A DNA stretch of 64,000 nt from Saururus chinensis (GCA_035235625.1 CP141142.1:19416995-19480994); one strand, 5' to 3'; numbered from the stretch's first letter, positions 34,263-48,357 are shown. The notes: a model not told the origin generated them from the sequence alone. Numbers and translations are program-made.

Positions 34263-35949
34263 TTTCGTCCTCCTCGATGGCCCTGGCGAGCTAAACCCTC
34301 TGTCAGCGTCGAAGGGAAGTGAAGTGCAGTGGAATTGGGAAGGATTGGCAGCGGCGGAGGGGAGATAGCGAGCGGCTCCTGGTAGGAGCGGAGAGCAGAA
34401 ACCTGACGACTAGGAATTTTATTTCCAGAGGGTAGGGGGTCGGGAAATAAATCCTACTTTTTCACCCTTATTTTCCATGGGTCGGAAAACAAAATTTTTT
34501 ATATGTTAATTTTCTACGACCCTTTTTTGGAAAACTTATTTTTATGCTATTTTTTCCAAAACACCTAACAGGCTAAGAAAAATATTTTCCTAACAGATTT
34601 TTCCTTATTAGCCGATGAGGCTCAAGAAATTACTTTCTTTTCCTTCAAAACTCACTTCTCTTACCCACATTTGTGCTTTTCTTCTCCAAAATCCTCAAGT
34701 TCATATACGCTTCCCACCAATTTTTCATTCATTCAGATTCCATCATTTGAGCGTGAAAGTCTTTGTAGTTATTTCCCTATTTTTGTACTTTATAATTAAT
34801 TTTGTTTATTTTAGGTTGTCAATTGCATTTCATAAAGAAATTTCACCAAGTGTCAAAGCCATCCGGCCATAGTGGATAGATTGAAGGATTCATCCAACCC
34901 CAAAACGCCTCTTAGCCTAGCAAGCTCGTTGTCTTCAGCCTAAGAGGATTTTGGATTGAAGGATTTATCATTTTCGGGTATAAAGGTGTTTCTTTTCAGC
35001 CCAAGAGTGAGTGATGTTTGGTTACCTGTGTACTGTGGATATCCTTTGTCACAATAATATTTGAACAAACGATTGGCCAATGTAAAGTGGTTTTGATTAT
35101 ACAATCTTTTGGTTTAGGTTCCTCCTTTACCAATCTGCATTGCGTCCTCAATGTTCATTATTCTCATTTTCTCGACGTCCTACAATTATGTTGGGCCTGA
35201 GAAGCTTTCAGCTCTGCCATTCATCGTTGATGCACGAAAGTGGCTTTCCTCTGCCACCATCTGCTTCTCATATCCTCTCTTTGCTCTCATGTGCCGCCCA
35301 CTGTTAATTTTTGCTCCAAATTCTGTTTTCTTTTTCTGCCCAATTTTTTTTTCCACCTCACTCAGTAACCCTTCTTTTGTCTTCATCCTATTTTCCTTTA
35401 ATTTTTTTCCATATATGCATGGATTTATTTGGTTTATATATTATCTAATTTCTTTTTTTTGGAAATTTTCAATTTTTTTGGTTTCGTCTTTTATTCCTCA
35501 CTTAACTCAATCTTTGTTTAGTTGATATGGGAGTTTTATTTTTCAAAAATTTGATTGATTTACGGGTTAAAGGCTGGAAAATATGAGTTGCCAATTTTGT
35601 GATGTAATTAATGAAAAATAGTTCCTTCTTTTTGTATTGTCTAATAACATTTGATTATGGATGAATTTGAGAACTGATAACCTGGCTTCCTCTTATAATG
35701 AAAATGTCTTTCCTATTATGAAAATTTTGACATGCTTATGAGAGCAAGGAAAACTTTTTAACAATTAGAACAACAAGTCATTCATCATTGAGGATACACT
35801 CATTATCAGTAGTTAACGCATAAAAAGCCACACAGGCACCAACACTTGGCTAGTACTTACGTGGCCAAAATGAACACTATTTTGGTAATTATTTTCCTCT
35901 TTCTGTTATTTTGGTAAATATTTTTATAATATTATTTATATAATTTTCC
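34263..35949. other. GC-rich leader, then AT-rich intergenic DNA
   Basis: 34263-34420 is GC-rich and looks like promoter or 5' UTR of the exon on its left. The rest holds no recognisable gene. A segment near 34500-34600 with GTTTTCC/GGAAAAC stretches recalls 32110-32160 in inverted form, possibly an old small transposon. Confidence 0.4.
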
Positions 35950-36960
35950 CTAGAATGAGTATTAAGGGTGGTCAAACCTCAGGGATAGATTAAATTATAC
36001 CAAATCTAAGAACAGAATTTGTTGATGATTAAAACTAAAAAGAACTCAAATTGAAATTAAACAAAGTAGTAGCCAATGTAAACTAAACAAAAGAGCAATA
36101 TAATGACAATAACTTAGGAAATTGAATCTATTGATATAATCATAACAATCCTTTCATCTTTAATCTAAATCAAGTATGAATATGAACAAGTACTCTCAAC
36201 TACAAGCTAGAATACTTCAAGGAAAATTAGTAATTAACTTCATGACATGAATCATCTTTAACATAAAACAAATCATCTACACAAAACCTAATGATAGACA
36301 TGACTTGTCTAATCTTAGCATAAACCATCCAATTCATTAATCAAGTGAACATCAAAACCTATACCCTGACCATCTCATCTAAATTATAGAAATTAGAATT
36401 GATGTGATATCAAAACCACATGGATCTATCATCTACAAGACAAATAAATTAATAATGAATTGAATAAACATGAAAATTGAATTGGAACTCATTCTTCAAA
36501 ACTTAGATCTAAAATAAAAGAAAATTGAATTGGAACTCATCTATACGTTCATCAACTCATAAGTAAAAGAAATTTAGCCTTGCATTGTTGAAGAAAGCTC
36601 TTGAATCTCCATGGAAGTCATTACATGCTCCTACATCTTCTTTTCCCTATTGCTCCTTAGAAAATTGGCTTGACTTTTCTATTTTTGGGCCCCATAGGTT
36701 TTTATATAGGCATAAGGGTTGTTGGAAGAGTTCTCGTTGAAAAATGACTTAAAACAGGCTTAAATGAGGAAACTACATGTTCAATACCTGGCCGATTTAT
36801 CAGGTAAAGTAGCTATGATTTTAAACTTCTCCGTAGATGATTGATTACCTTAGGAGGCCAATTGATTGGCAATACTTTTTCTACATACAAAATTCTAATG
36901 TTAGCCAATTCGATTCAAAACTTCACACAAGTGTTTCCTAATGTAGTTAACCCTAATTTT
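35950..36960 (-). repeat. Decayed B-family LTR fragment, inverted
   Basis: On the minus strand it follows the B LTR from the region equivalent to 3760 back to about 2900, including the TATAGGCATAAG context and remnants of boxes (GATTGATT near 36840-36880). Both LTR ends are missing. Confidence 0.65.
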
Positions 36961-37079
36961 AAATTTTCTAAGATATATTAACTCTTAAAAAAATCTCATA
37001 GGTTGAATACTTATAATGCTCATCATAAGAAGACTCAAAATTTGAATGCAAAATAGAGAAAAAAGGATGATCTTGTTAA

Positions 37080-37335
37080 AACATCAAGTGCTCTTCAAGA
37101 GCTTGTGATAACTAAAACAATTTAGGTGAAGAAAGAAGATCTTAAATAAAATATTGAGCACACGGTCATGAAATCTCAACACTCAAACATGTGATACCTT
37201 GATAGTGGTTGTTCAATATACATGACTAATAACAAATCTAGGTACACACATTGTTACTTTTGGAGACGGGAGTACAACCAAAATTGATAGGATATGCACA
37301 CTAAGAGTATTTGGATTACTTGGCTTTGACAATGC
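37080..37335 (+). pseudogene. Ty1/Copia gag-protease fragment
   Basis: Around 37195-37235 the translation reads Y-L-D-S-G-C-S-x-Y-M-T, the Copia protease active-site context, followed in another frame by F-G-D-G-S-T-T-K near 37257-37285. It ends at the LTR start at 37340. The rest of the element is not visible. Confidence 0.6.
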
Positions 37336-39017
37336 TTTGTGTCATGCCCTTGGCACTAACCTGGCCAAAAAGGAATGACAATGGTGTGATGAGATGAATT
37401 CTAACCCAAACCTAGGCTAGATCGAAGTACACGTTACCCTTTTGTAGAAAAGAAATTACCGGAAGATAAAAAAATTTAAAATAAAATCTATTAATCATTC
37501 TCAACACCCACATATATGTTCACAAAAACATAATGGAATCTTAAGCTTCGAACAAGCCATAAACAAGTGTATGCCATCAAAATAAGGCTTTCCCACAACA
37601 TTGTTAAGTGTTATAGTTATGTCACAAGGTTACATCAAAACCAACTAAAGTCTAACCCAACATATGTAATATCCCTACTCCATGTGCCTCTAATCTCCTC
37701 TGTGCTCACGAAACAAATCACCCTCAGCACTTGCATGACACAACCACACAGAGGATCCCCGAAGAATATCCCAAAATAAAACAAAGCAAATGGGTTGAGC
37801 TTAGCTCAATTAGGGTTTGAAAATATAGAGCTCAAATTAATACTAAAAATATAATCCTTAAGAAACATAATATAAACCTTATGTTAAATAGGTGTTAATA
37901 ACATAAGGGTATGTCAAATCCCTTACATAAAGAACTTGATTCATGCATCAAAATCCATAAGCAAAACATGTGCAAAATGTCTCAATTATATATCATAATC
38001 CACATACAACTTGTACATTCAAGTGTCATAATCCATACACAACCTGCATAATCAAGTGTCATGATCCAACACAACCTGTGTAAATAAGCATCATAATTCA
38101 TACACAAAAATATATGTCATTAAGTCATACACAAAATCTATGTAAATTAGTATCATAACAATCTATAAATCATCGTTAGAAAAATTTTGGTACCCGAAGA
38201 TACCCAATACCTACTTACCTAGTATTGCTAGAGATACCAAAAGCTATTGGCAAATCTTATATAGCCCGTTCGAATGGCCTGCCTGCCTATTCAAATAGTC
38301 AAGATAGTTCATTTCTAGTTCATCTTCTTCCTCTTGAAAATCAAACCAAAATCATTCTAAAATTCCATATAAATTCCCAAAACATCATAAAATATCATAT
38401 AATCAATACCTAAGCCTAAAACATTATGTATCTAACATTTTTCATACTTAAGCATACAAAGACAACAATAAATCATATCTTTTGAGGAAACACAATGACC
38501 AATCAAGATGTTTCAAAAGCTTAAATAAGCACACAATCATGGTATTACAAATAAGAAAACCTCAAAAAATCTTACCTCTATTGAGCATGTGAATCCCTTG
38601 AATGAACTCCAACCTCAAGAAATCCTACCCAAATATTAGGGTTTTAGTTAGTCCTTATAAAAACCTAGCTAATAGACTCAAATCAACATCAGAATGATAG
38701 ATTGAAGACTTCCTTAGGTTAAAAACTAAAATCATATAAACTAGGGTTCTAAATTGGGATTTAAAAGAAAATCTTGTTGGAAAGAAATTAAGAATCCAAG
38801 TAGGAGAAGTGATGGATGAGATGATTAAGATTAAAATAAAAAAGATTAAGGTGTGATTAGGGGAAAACTTTACCTTAAGATGGGGTTTCCCCTTTGAGAA
38901 ATGGGGGTAGAGCCCTAGCCTCCCTCCTAATCTCAACCCTAGCCCATTTGACCTTAAAATGGCTTGTAGCCCGGGATCTCAATTGTTGGGATGGAAAATA
39001 GGTGAACTAACCCTAAG

Positions 39018-41356
39018 TGTAACAACCGGCTTTTTCAATTATGTCTAGCCTAAAGCGTTAAAGATAATTAGATAAATTTTTGATAAATTTTAGAAGATTT
39101 CAGAGGTTGAAACCTCTGTATGAGTAGAGTGCTCAAAGTAATGAACATAGCAAATCAAAGAATGCACGAAATGGAGGTCAAAACCGTAAGTTATAACCTT
39201 GAGAAACATGCAATATAGGTGAGACCCACTTTAAAAGAGTGGTATAAAGTGATTTAAGTTGTCTTGTATCGAAGGGCTCATCAATACAAGTCCAAGGGTA
39301 CCAAGTATGCGCAAATCCAAGTTCGGGGTAGAAAGATACGCACGTTTGAAGATATATATATATAAATAAAGATATTAAGCGCTGCACGTACATGTGCACA
39401 CTCATTACGCAGACACATAACAGTGCACGCGGGTTATACAGGTGCCCGTAGTACACGTAATGCCGCATGCATTACACATGAGTGGGACCCGCATAGCTCA
39501 AGCCCGACTCGTGCCGCGCATGGGTTTCAGCGGGTGCAGCCGCCGAAATAGTGGTGCTATTGTTTCGGCATGGCTTGGGGTTATATATACCCCATTTCAG
39601 CCTGTTTTGATCCACGAAATTCATTTTCTCCATTTCTGGTCTTTCTGAGTCTAATTTAGTCCTTTTAAGAGGCATATTGACTAAATCGAGTGTGTTATAC
39701 GCAATGGAGGGGTCCTGTCTTTGATTTGGAGACCGTATGAGGAGAAAATGCCCCAAGACAAGAAGAGGTTGTGCCCATCATCCTCGAGCACCAACAAACT
39801 TTGTTTTCTCCGTTTCTAATCGTTCTAAGTCCGATTTAGCTTGTTCAAGAGGCATTCTTAACTAAATCAAACGTGCTCTACACAATGGAGGGGTCATTTC
39901 TTTGAGTTGGAGATTGTATGAGGGAGAAATATCCCGAGACAAGAAGAGGTCCTACCTGTAGTCCTCGAGCATCGAAGAAAAAAAAGTGGCCCTAAACAAG
40001 AGGGGATTCCATCCGCAGTTACTAGGCTACAACGAGAGAAGTGACATGGAGTAGAGGAGGCTATGTCTTCCCCTAAAGGGACACACGGTGAAAGATGTAA
40101 CCCCAGGTAAAGGGGAGGTTCTGGTCACAATTTACATGCACAAAAAGAGAAAAATATCCCAGATAAGGGGATATTCTATTTGTTGCCTCCGGGCACAAAA
40201 AGTAAGAAGCGTCTCCAAGCAAGGGAATGTAAAGTGTCCCAGGTTAAAGAGAGATTATGTCTGATACCTTTGGACGTAGTGAGAAAGATGTTCCGAAGCT
40301 AAAAGAGATTCTACTAGCCATCTTGAGACCTGAAAGGAGGACGCTCTGAAGAAAAGAATAACTATGAACGTGGCCACTACTGGTATCTCCTATGAATATG
40401 TATTTTTTATCTTCTATTTTAAGATGAGTATAAGAATATGCATGCATCCTAAGTAGTTAACCTAGGATGTTAAATGACTTATATGCATGCACATCTTTAT
40501 TAGTGATAATAATATGCTAATTAAGATGTATGATTTGCTATGATTTGATGTATTCTTAATATTCTGATTTGAATTACTTTATTATGCTTTATCCAATATG
40601 ATTTGAGGTGTCCTGATATGCTTTGATATGATATACTCTGTTACTATCTAATATGTTCTTATGGGATTTCATTCAATTTGCTCCGTTGTGTTCAAGAAGA
40701 TGCGTAGTTTCATTAATTTGTTGGCTTCCGTTTAACTCTGACGATTTATAAGATTTTCATTTACCTCCAATGATTTATGAGATTTCCATATGATTTCGGT
40801 GATATAATTTATGAGATTTCTATTTAATTTCAATAATTTATGAGATTTTCATTTGACTCGGATAATTTATGATATTTCTATTTGACTCCGATGATTTATG
40901 ATATTTCTATTTGACTTCAATTATTTATGATATTCCAATCTAACTCCGAATGATGTATCTGAATATGAGTATATATGTATTTTAACATATATAATTTTGT
41001 GATGTCTGATGTATGTAATAGCCGTTAGGAAGAACTACGTTTGGATCCGATTGTATTGGAATAATATTGTGAATGTTATCCAATACGTACGTAGGCAACC
41101 AATAGCAAGACAATGTTAGCCCAATGCAAATTAATTATAATTATAAATTTTATTCTAACTTACACGCCACAAAAATTGAAGCTTCGTTATGTGTATGTGA
41201 ATGTTACAACTTGTGTCTATGTACGGGGAAGCTTCGAAGCTCCATAATGCATAGATGAACGTTATACCTCTCACACACAAATGATGATTCCTTGTTTAAG
41301 GATAAAAAAAAATTTCTTCGAGATTTTTGGACCCCGACTCAAGTCAGGGTGTTACA
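39018..41356 (+). mobile_element. Solo LTR G with target-site duplication CTAAG
   Basis: The segment starts TGTAACAACC and ends GGTGTTACA, with CTAAG duplicated at 39013-39017 and 41357-41361. No internal retroelement sequence is present, so it is a solo LTR left by LTR-LTR recombination. Its layout (palindrome-rich block at about 39380-39480, then a TATA box at 39582) resembles the element C LTR, suggesting a related family. Confidence 0.92.
40730..40955. repeat. Tandem repeat of about 31 bp in solo LTR G
   Basis: About seven imperfect copies of a unit containing GATTTATGAGATTTC and ATTTGACTCC follow each other. Confidence 0.8.
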
Positions 41357-41748
41357 CTAAGTGACCCTTTAAGTGTACATTTGACTCCAAAAATAAATTT
41401 AATCACACCCAAGCCTACTTAGACAAATCAATAGAAGGTTGGTGGCCAAAAAGGATAGCACGTCATCCGATACATACATGGGTCCCACAGTAAGGCATGC
41501 TTCTTAGATCAAGGAAATTAGAAAAAATTTCTTAGATTGGTGAAAATTATGTGGATCAAGCTTCACACTAATATTCTAAACTAAAATAAAATTAAACCTT
41601 AAGAAATTTATAACTAAACTAACCCATTAGCCCAAGAAAATCAAATCCAACCGAAACAAAAAACTTCACACAAATCAAAAAGGTAATAAATTAGAAGATC
41701 TTACATCCTACCCACCTTATAGGAATTTTGTCCTCAAAATTCACTGTT

Positions 41749-42832
41749 AGCTAGTGGTGAATAGGTGATGATACTTTTCCTTGACTTCATTCTCACACTT
41801 CTATGTTGCTTCTTCCATGTTGTGGTTCCGCCAAAAGACTTTCACCAACAGATTTTCATTGTTTCTGATAGTTTTCTCCTTGTCCAAGATTTGCACTAAG
41901 AGCTCAACGTATGAAAGATTACTCCTTAGCTCCAATGGCTCAAAATTAAGAACATGGGATGGATCCAACTTATACTTCCATAGAAGAGAAACATGAATCA
42001 CATCGTGTATGTTAGCAAGTTGTGGAGGTAGAGCCTCTCAATACGCCACTACTCCAATCTATTCAAGAACTTTGAAAGGTCCAATGAACCTAGGAGATAA
42101 CTTTCCTCTTTTGCCAAATGGCACCACGCCTTGACAAGGTGAAATCTTCAAGAAAACATGGTTGCCAACTTGGAATTCTAGATCTCTCTGCCACTTTTTC
42201 GCATAACTCTTTTGCTATGTCGAATAAGTCGAATATTCTCCACTGATTGTTGCACAATCTCTGACCATGTTAGGAGATCCTCGCTAGCCTTACATCAAGA
42301 AAGATGAGATCAGTAAGGATGCTTGTACAATGCCTCAAAAGGAGTCATCTTAATGCTAGCTTGGTAACTGTTGTTATAAGCAAACTCCACCAACGTCAAG
42401 TGTTGTTCCCAACTACCCTTCCACTAGATGATGCATGCTCAAAGAATATCCTCTAAGGTCAAGATAGTCTTCTAGAATTACCATTGGTTTGAGGTTGATA
42501 AGCTGAGTTGAGGTGAGTCATTGTCCCTAAATCCTTCTTAAAACTTTGTCAAAACTTGAATGTAAATTAAGGATCTTTATTGGAAACTATGGATATCAAA
42601 ACTCCATGTAACCAAACAATCTCCTTCACATAAAGAGCTTCCAACAAATCCAAAGAAGTAGTCATCCTCATAGAAATGAAATGTGCAAACTTTGTGAGTC
42701 GATCAATGATAACCCACACCGCATCATTACCACTTGGTGATCTAGGGAGCCCTAAAATAAAATTCATAGCCACATTCTTCTACTTTCACTCTGGAATAGG
42801 TAGAGGTTTTAACATGCCTCCTAGATGACGAT
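41749..42832 (-). pseudogene. Element E integrase and chromodomain remnant
   Basis: The minus-strand frame at 42773-42567 contains the start of the integrase core (F-I-L-G-L-P-R-S, then I-D-R-L-T-K-F-A-H-F). The segment 42001-41801 contains the C-terminal part up to F-W-R-N-H-N-M-E-E-A-T. Frames are broken between and after these blocks, and the catalytic region near D-x-G-P is altered. Confidence 0.8.
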
Positions 42833-44314
42833 TGTAAGAACTCTAACTTTAACCCGGTTTACTTTCTTTTTAACTATGTGAATTTGTGCGATTTTTGTTT
42901 AATTGCCAGTTTGACTTGATTTTGGAGTTAAGTGTTTATAATTATGGCTTAAATAAGGTTTAATTTTATTTTTTATAAGTTTTAATGTTAAACTTGATTT
43001 ATCTAATTTTTATGAATTGCATAGGATTTTATTGTAATTTTTCCTTAATTATGAGTGTGGACCTTGCCATGGGCCCCACATCCACTTTGGACAGTGTATG
43101 ACCCACTAAACCCTCTAAACTTTTATTAATTTATTTTAGTAGATTTTGGAATGATTAAAGTTATTGTTAGCCCCAAAATAACCTTAATTAGTTAGTAGGG
43201 CGTTTTAACCTATTTTTACAACCCAATAGTTTGTAAACATAGCCCAAAACCTTACTATTTAAAGAAAAACACTAGCCACTCTATTTGGGGAAGGGCAATG
43301 AAAGGGAGAAGATGTGTTCTACCCCAATTTCCCAAAGAAGAAAATCCGGATTAAGATGTGTTTTCTAGCTCTAATCACCCTTAATCTTTCGATTTTTCTC
43401 TTAATCCTTCTTACCTTCATTTCCCCCAAATTTTATTCTTAATTTCTTCCATTAAAATTCTTATTTTTAATTTTGATTTCAAACCCTAACTGGGTGATTT
43501 TCATTTTTAACCAAATGAAATTATAGGTCTACTTATTTTCAAGTTGATTTAAGCATATTAGTTGATTTTAATTAAGTCTTTAAAAAAATCCTAATTTTTG
43601 GGTAGGATTTCTTGAGGGTTAAAGTTTCTTCATAAATCCAAAAGCTTCATAGAGGTAAGGGAGTTTTCTCTTGTGTGATTTTATCCATTCAAATGCATGA
43701 TTTTAGATCTATATGGGTTATTTCTTCATTTTGTGCTTTAATGGTGATTTGTTAAAAGCATGTTATTTATGACTTTTTTTTTGTGTTTAAGCATGAAAAT
43801 GATTAGATCTATTAAGTTCTAGGGTTAGCTATTGATATTATGATGTTCCATGGTGATTTTAGAATTTATCTTTAATTTTTAATATTTTGGTTTGAATTTT
43901 AGAAGGTGGAAGACAAACCAGGAAATGGGCAAAAAGTGAATTATTAAGGGCGTTTGAATGGACCAACATGCATTCAAATGACTAATCATTCGAACAGCCT
44001 AGCGTTTGACCGGCCCGATAGGGCGTTCAAATAACCAAATGACAGTTTTGGTGCCTTAGCTTATTTTTATGTATTTTGGTCATTTCTTATTTTATTGTTA
44101 TAAATCTAATTTATTATGACTAAAATGAGTTATTATTACCTATAAATTCTACTATGATTGCATAAGGATCATCTTTGGAATTTACGATTTAGCTCAAGCA
44201 TGATTTAGACTATATTTATTTAATTTTAGCATGATATTCTTCTTTTTTAAAATTCATGTTTGATGACTACTTCATGATTACTTGATGATTCTAATAGGTT
44301 TAACCATCATGAAG

Positions 44315-44345
<31 letters not shown>

Positions 44346-45900
44346 TTGCACATGTTATATTAATTTTAGGTGAACCATGTTTCCCATGTTTAAATTTAAG
44401 GATGGATATATTTATACTTGTCTAAGTCTAGCATGGCGTTATAATTGTCTTGAACTCGTATTTTGATGTTTCTATCACATTTACTCTATTATTCTAGTAG
44501 GGAAGAACTATGATAAAATTATGGATACACGCATTTATGACATTGATTATAATTTGTTCATGTTTCACATGTCTTAGATTAGGTTTGCCCCCTATCACTT
44601 ATGTACACTCTTGCGTAGATGTTCATGATTTTATTGGACACAAATGAACCATGTTTCATGCACATGTGGACTGATTTGAGCATGCTTACTTATATTTGGA
44701 CTCGTTTAGTATTTGCTCATATATGTATAATGTAGCATGCATCATGAAAATAATTTATAAACAAGGATTAATTATAATTATCCATAATTGATCGATTGGA
44801 TGACATTGGATGTCGGATTAAATTGTTCAAAGGCTTATTGAATCGGTTTTGGGCCTGAAAGGACATAATTTCATTTTGAGTTCCTTCGATAACATGGAGC
44901 ATCCCAGGGTTGAGTTGAGCTTATTGAGATGTGAGTTAATTTGTTAGGTTATCTAGACCATGAGAATCCAAGTTGGTATGTCCAGGTGCACCGGCTTACC
45001 ACGTGTTATAGTTTACCTTTGTGGAATTCAGACTCGCCCCACAAGGTTTATCCTTAGTGAGCAGGCTGCTCCAATTTTCCTTTGTGAAATTCATACCTTC
45101 CTTTCTAAAGATAGTCCTTAGCAAGTAGATAGGGTACCTTCCCAATACAAGAACTACCCAAAACACTCTAGTTTTCCTTTTATAGGAATTCGAACATTCC
45201 CCGCAAGGTATTGTGCTTATTGAGCGGGTTAATTGTTGTTCTAGTTTTCCTTTGTGGAATTTGGACCTTCCCTGCAAGAGACTGTCCTTAGTGAGTGGGT
45301 TGATTATTTTTTCTCAATTGTGAGACATTAACTATTTATTTGTTGCATGTGTATGAAAGATAATGCTCATTTACACAGGTTGTGTGGGAATGAGGCCTAT
45401 TTTACACATGTAATTTTGGTATGATTTGCATGGATATGCAGGATGGTGTGCAGATGCACTTGAAGTTGCAGGGCGAATATTTTTTATTGAGAAATAATTT
45501 TGCATGAGTTTATATTGAGAATGAATCATGCAGGATGTGATTATGATAATGAGTTTTATTTGTTGACACATGAGGTCATGTATATGTGTTATGAGATATA
45601 TTGAAACCATCATGCATATGCGGGATGAAATGTGTTTATGGAACATGGGTTGTAGCATGATATGCTATTACATGATAATATGTCATTACAATCGTAATAG
45701 CATATAATTTATTTTTAGAATTATCATTGTAATTATATTTTGAGGCACGCATATGAATGGGTTTTTTATTTTGAGGTTGTAAAATTCTTTTCAAGGATGC
45801 AAATATTTATGACAAAAGTGAAGCAAATGAGTTAATTAATATGAATTGAGATTTCGTGTTCTAAACAAGAGAATGAATATTTATATTTGATAAAGTATGA
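42833..45900 (+). repeat. LTR H, inserted in element E, 3' end unclear
   Basis: Starts TGTAAGAACTC, like the LTR at 50575, and shares its general layout. A palindromic box cluster lies at 43948-44037, a short AT microsatellite at about 44319-44342, and imperfect repeats of about 80 bp with AGTTTTCCTTTGTGG and CCTTAGTGAG at about 45000-45310. No clear LTR end is seen; homology fades near 45.9 kb. Confidence 0.6.
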
Positions 45901-47640
45901 TTTTACTCTACAAATAGTAGTGCACATTGAGAAGCTGATATCGGGAAATTGGCGTATTATTTTCTTTTCTTGTGTCTTTTGGTGACCTTCAATTTTCTAC
46001 TATTCTTTTGAGTTGTTTAAAAGCATATGACATTGGAAAGTAAATTCAGGCATAGATAGCAATGGTTAATTGACAATTTAATGTAACTTGCATCCTTTGT
46101 AAATGTCTTCATGAACACTTGTGCCTTCAAGGAGGCCAAGTCACTAAGATTACAAGGAAATTTGCTATAGCTCTGCAATAAAAAGTGCATTGCCTTGTGA
46201 ACCTACTTATACAATCATTATCTCCCAACAAAATGTTTAATCCCCTTACTAACATTTCTCATATCCAAAAATCCCACAAAAGCAAGCATCCCACATTATA
46301 TAGAAATTAAAAATCCCCTTGCATAGTTCACTTGCTATCAGTGAAGACTGATCAATTACATCTTGACCATCAAGTGCTTTACTAGTGGCTTGGATCGATC
46401 GATGAGTCTCATGAAATACTATTTAATATTTTTAACCGAGAGGTAGACCGATTGATCACCTCTTCAAAGGATTGATTGGTTTAAGAGTTCTGAATAAGCA
46501 TAACTAGCAAGTGATTGACTACTCTATCAAAAGATCAGTCGTTTGAAGTGGCACTTACCTAATTAAACTATTCCGATTTGATTTAGGTTCCTAATTTGAT
46601 TAAACTTCATTTTGGGACAGCAAGGGCTAATAGAATGGGGTTAAGAATGTGTGGAGAGCAAAGAGTAAACTTAGAAATATTTAGATAAAAAAGGAGAGGA
46701 TTCTCTAACTATGCTTAAGGAGAATTAGTTTTCTAGCTCATAGATTTTATCTACCATAATAAATAAAAAAAGTGATTGGTGGTGAGATTAAAGCACGAAA
46801 ACACTTATATAAAAAGGTATTTGTTGAAGATTGTTACTAAAAAGATTGTGTAAAAGAATTCATGTCAATGAGAGAAGACATGAAGACCTTAATCATTTCA
46901 AAACACAAGGAGTGAAGACTATTTGGATATCCGTAAACAACCAATAAGTGGTTGATTTAGAGTTAGAGTGATGTAAAAAACTAACCGAACAAAGAAAAAT
47001 GAATCTTTTGTCTTGTAAATACTAACTTTGTAATATGTGGTTTACATAATACATAGTTGGCATTAACAGAGTGTCTCATAGTTTTTTCTATTTAAGACTT
47101 TTACTACAAATTCTGGTATATTTGCTTTGTGATTGTCATGCATGTTTTTAATTAAAATACATTAGAATAGTGAGCTCTAGTTTGGATAAAATCAAAAACT
47201 TAATTTTTTTAAGAGGGTGTACCTTGTAATTCAAATTCAACTATATTTTTCTAGAATTATTTGCAATATTTCGTAATCATCAACCAACATTAGGTGGGAA
47301 TCATATGGCCCCGTAACCCTGTTTTCTAGCTTCGTTCCTGTGTGCCCACTAAAGCTTTGGGCTAGTTAGCTCCTAAATTTCATGCAGCCTAATGGTTAAC
47401 TAAGAACCAGCATGTACCTTTTGTCCAGTACCGTATCGTAACTTTTCCTTTCAAGTACCCTACGGTTCCGTATGGTAACTTCCCTGCTGGGAGGAATAAA
47501 TATCCCTGTTTAGTACGATAGGCGGCCAAATATGCTCCATTGTTGGTAATTGCCTAATTGCATAATGGGTCAGAGAGGAGACGTTGGTAAGGAAAATGCT
47601 TTTTCTCCCGCTCTTTTCTCAAGGTAAAATTCACTTGCTG
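45901..47640. other. LTR-like or intergenic DNA
   Basis: No gene is recognised. Box-like motifs (GATCGATCGATG, CCGATTGATC, GATTGATTGG, AGATCAGTCG) occur at 46394-46540, and a TATATAAAAAGG stretch near 46808 may be a promoter, so an undelimited LTR is likely here. Confidence 0.4.
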
Positions 47641-47642
47641 AT

Positions 47643-48300
47643 ATGGCACTGACAAATGAGACCCTTCGTCTTCCCTTTTCTCTTCTTTTTGCCATCCCCA
47701 ACCAACTTTGTGTCCGGGTTACCTCGGCTATCAGCCCCCATGGCCCTATCCATCCATGCATAGCATCCGGACCCCAACCTTACCCACCAGCTTGCCACCC
47801 CACCATCCTTTCAAACCTCCAGCCCTCCCACTATTTTGTAAGGGCCATACTAGAGCAGAGCAGGGAACCGCGGGTGTCTTTTCCCTTGTCTTGATGACCA
47901 CCTACTGGTCCCCATCTTTTACCACATCAATAATTCCATCCGCCCATGGCTAGAAAACCGTGTTGAAGACAATCTTCGTCTGCCTTTAAGAGGCCTTCAT
48001 CGTATTCGAGTGGGCTCGCACCATGAGAAAGCTGAGAGAGCAGAAGAAGACCATGAACTATAGCAACCTACTGTTGGAGATTTTGTGTTAAACGTACACA
48101 TTGGCACTGGCTTAGGCAGCCTACTGGGTGGAGGACATTGCCACAACCGTGAAAGGCAGCACAGACTGGTGAGACAATAGTGGGGAGGAGATTCCCTTTC
48201 GAGATCTTGCTCCACTAGTGGACCGGCCGGGGAAGGAGGAGAGGTGAGAGAGGGCGACGAGGGCAGTTGGTATCCTTGCACAGGAGCTGGCCAATTTGAA
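47643..48300 (+). pseudogene. GC-rich possible pseudogene of unknown family
   Basis: GC-rich DNA stands out against its surroundings. From 47708 one frame reads 81 codons to a TAG at 47951-47953, and the same frame beyond that stop gives protein-like text (F-E-W-A-R-T-M-R-K-L-R-E-Q-K near 48012-48050) with further stops near 48090 and 48112. I do not recognise the product. It may be a decayed exon or captured gene piece just outside the Copia LTR. Confidence 0.3.
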
Positions 48301-48357
48301 GCAGATTGCAGGGATATATAGACAAAGAGTTGGACATATTCTATCCGCTATTGGTTT

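Larger units (their letters stand above)
37340..41705 (-). repeat. 3' LTR of element E, interrupted
   Basis: Pieces 37340-39017 and 41362-41705 form one LTR. Palindromic boxes (CCCGTTCGAATGGCC and TATTCAAATAG) lie at 38264-38300. Confidence 0.75.
37340..42832 (-). mobile_element. Element E: inverted Ty3/Gypsy chromodomain element fragment
   Basis: On the minus strand, integrase and chromodomain remnants (42832-41749) lead into a polypurine tract (about 41720-41706) and an LTR that starts TGTAAG at 41705 and ends GGGCATGACA at 37340. Solo LTR G (39018-41356) interrupts that LTR; without it the LTR is about 2.0 kb, close to LTR A. LTR H cuts the integrase at 42833, and the upstream part of the element is not seen. 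Confidence 0.8.

Noticed and set aside
34615-35525. Plus-strand frames at 34615-34872 and 35151-35525
   Set aside because: Phe/Leu/Ile-rich translations of T-rich DNA, with no motif and no clear promoter or splice structure.
47997-48281. 94-codon minus-strand frame rich in Ser and Pro
   Set aside because: Low-complexity reading of a GC-rich stretch; the opposite strand looks more protein-like.
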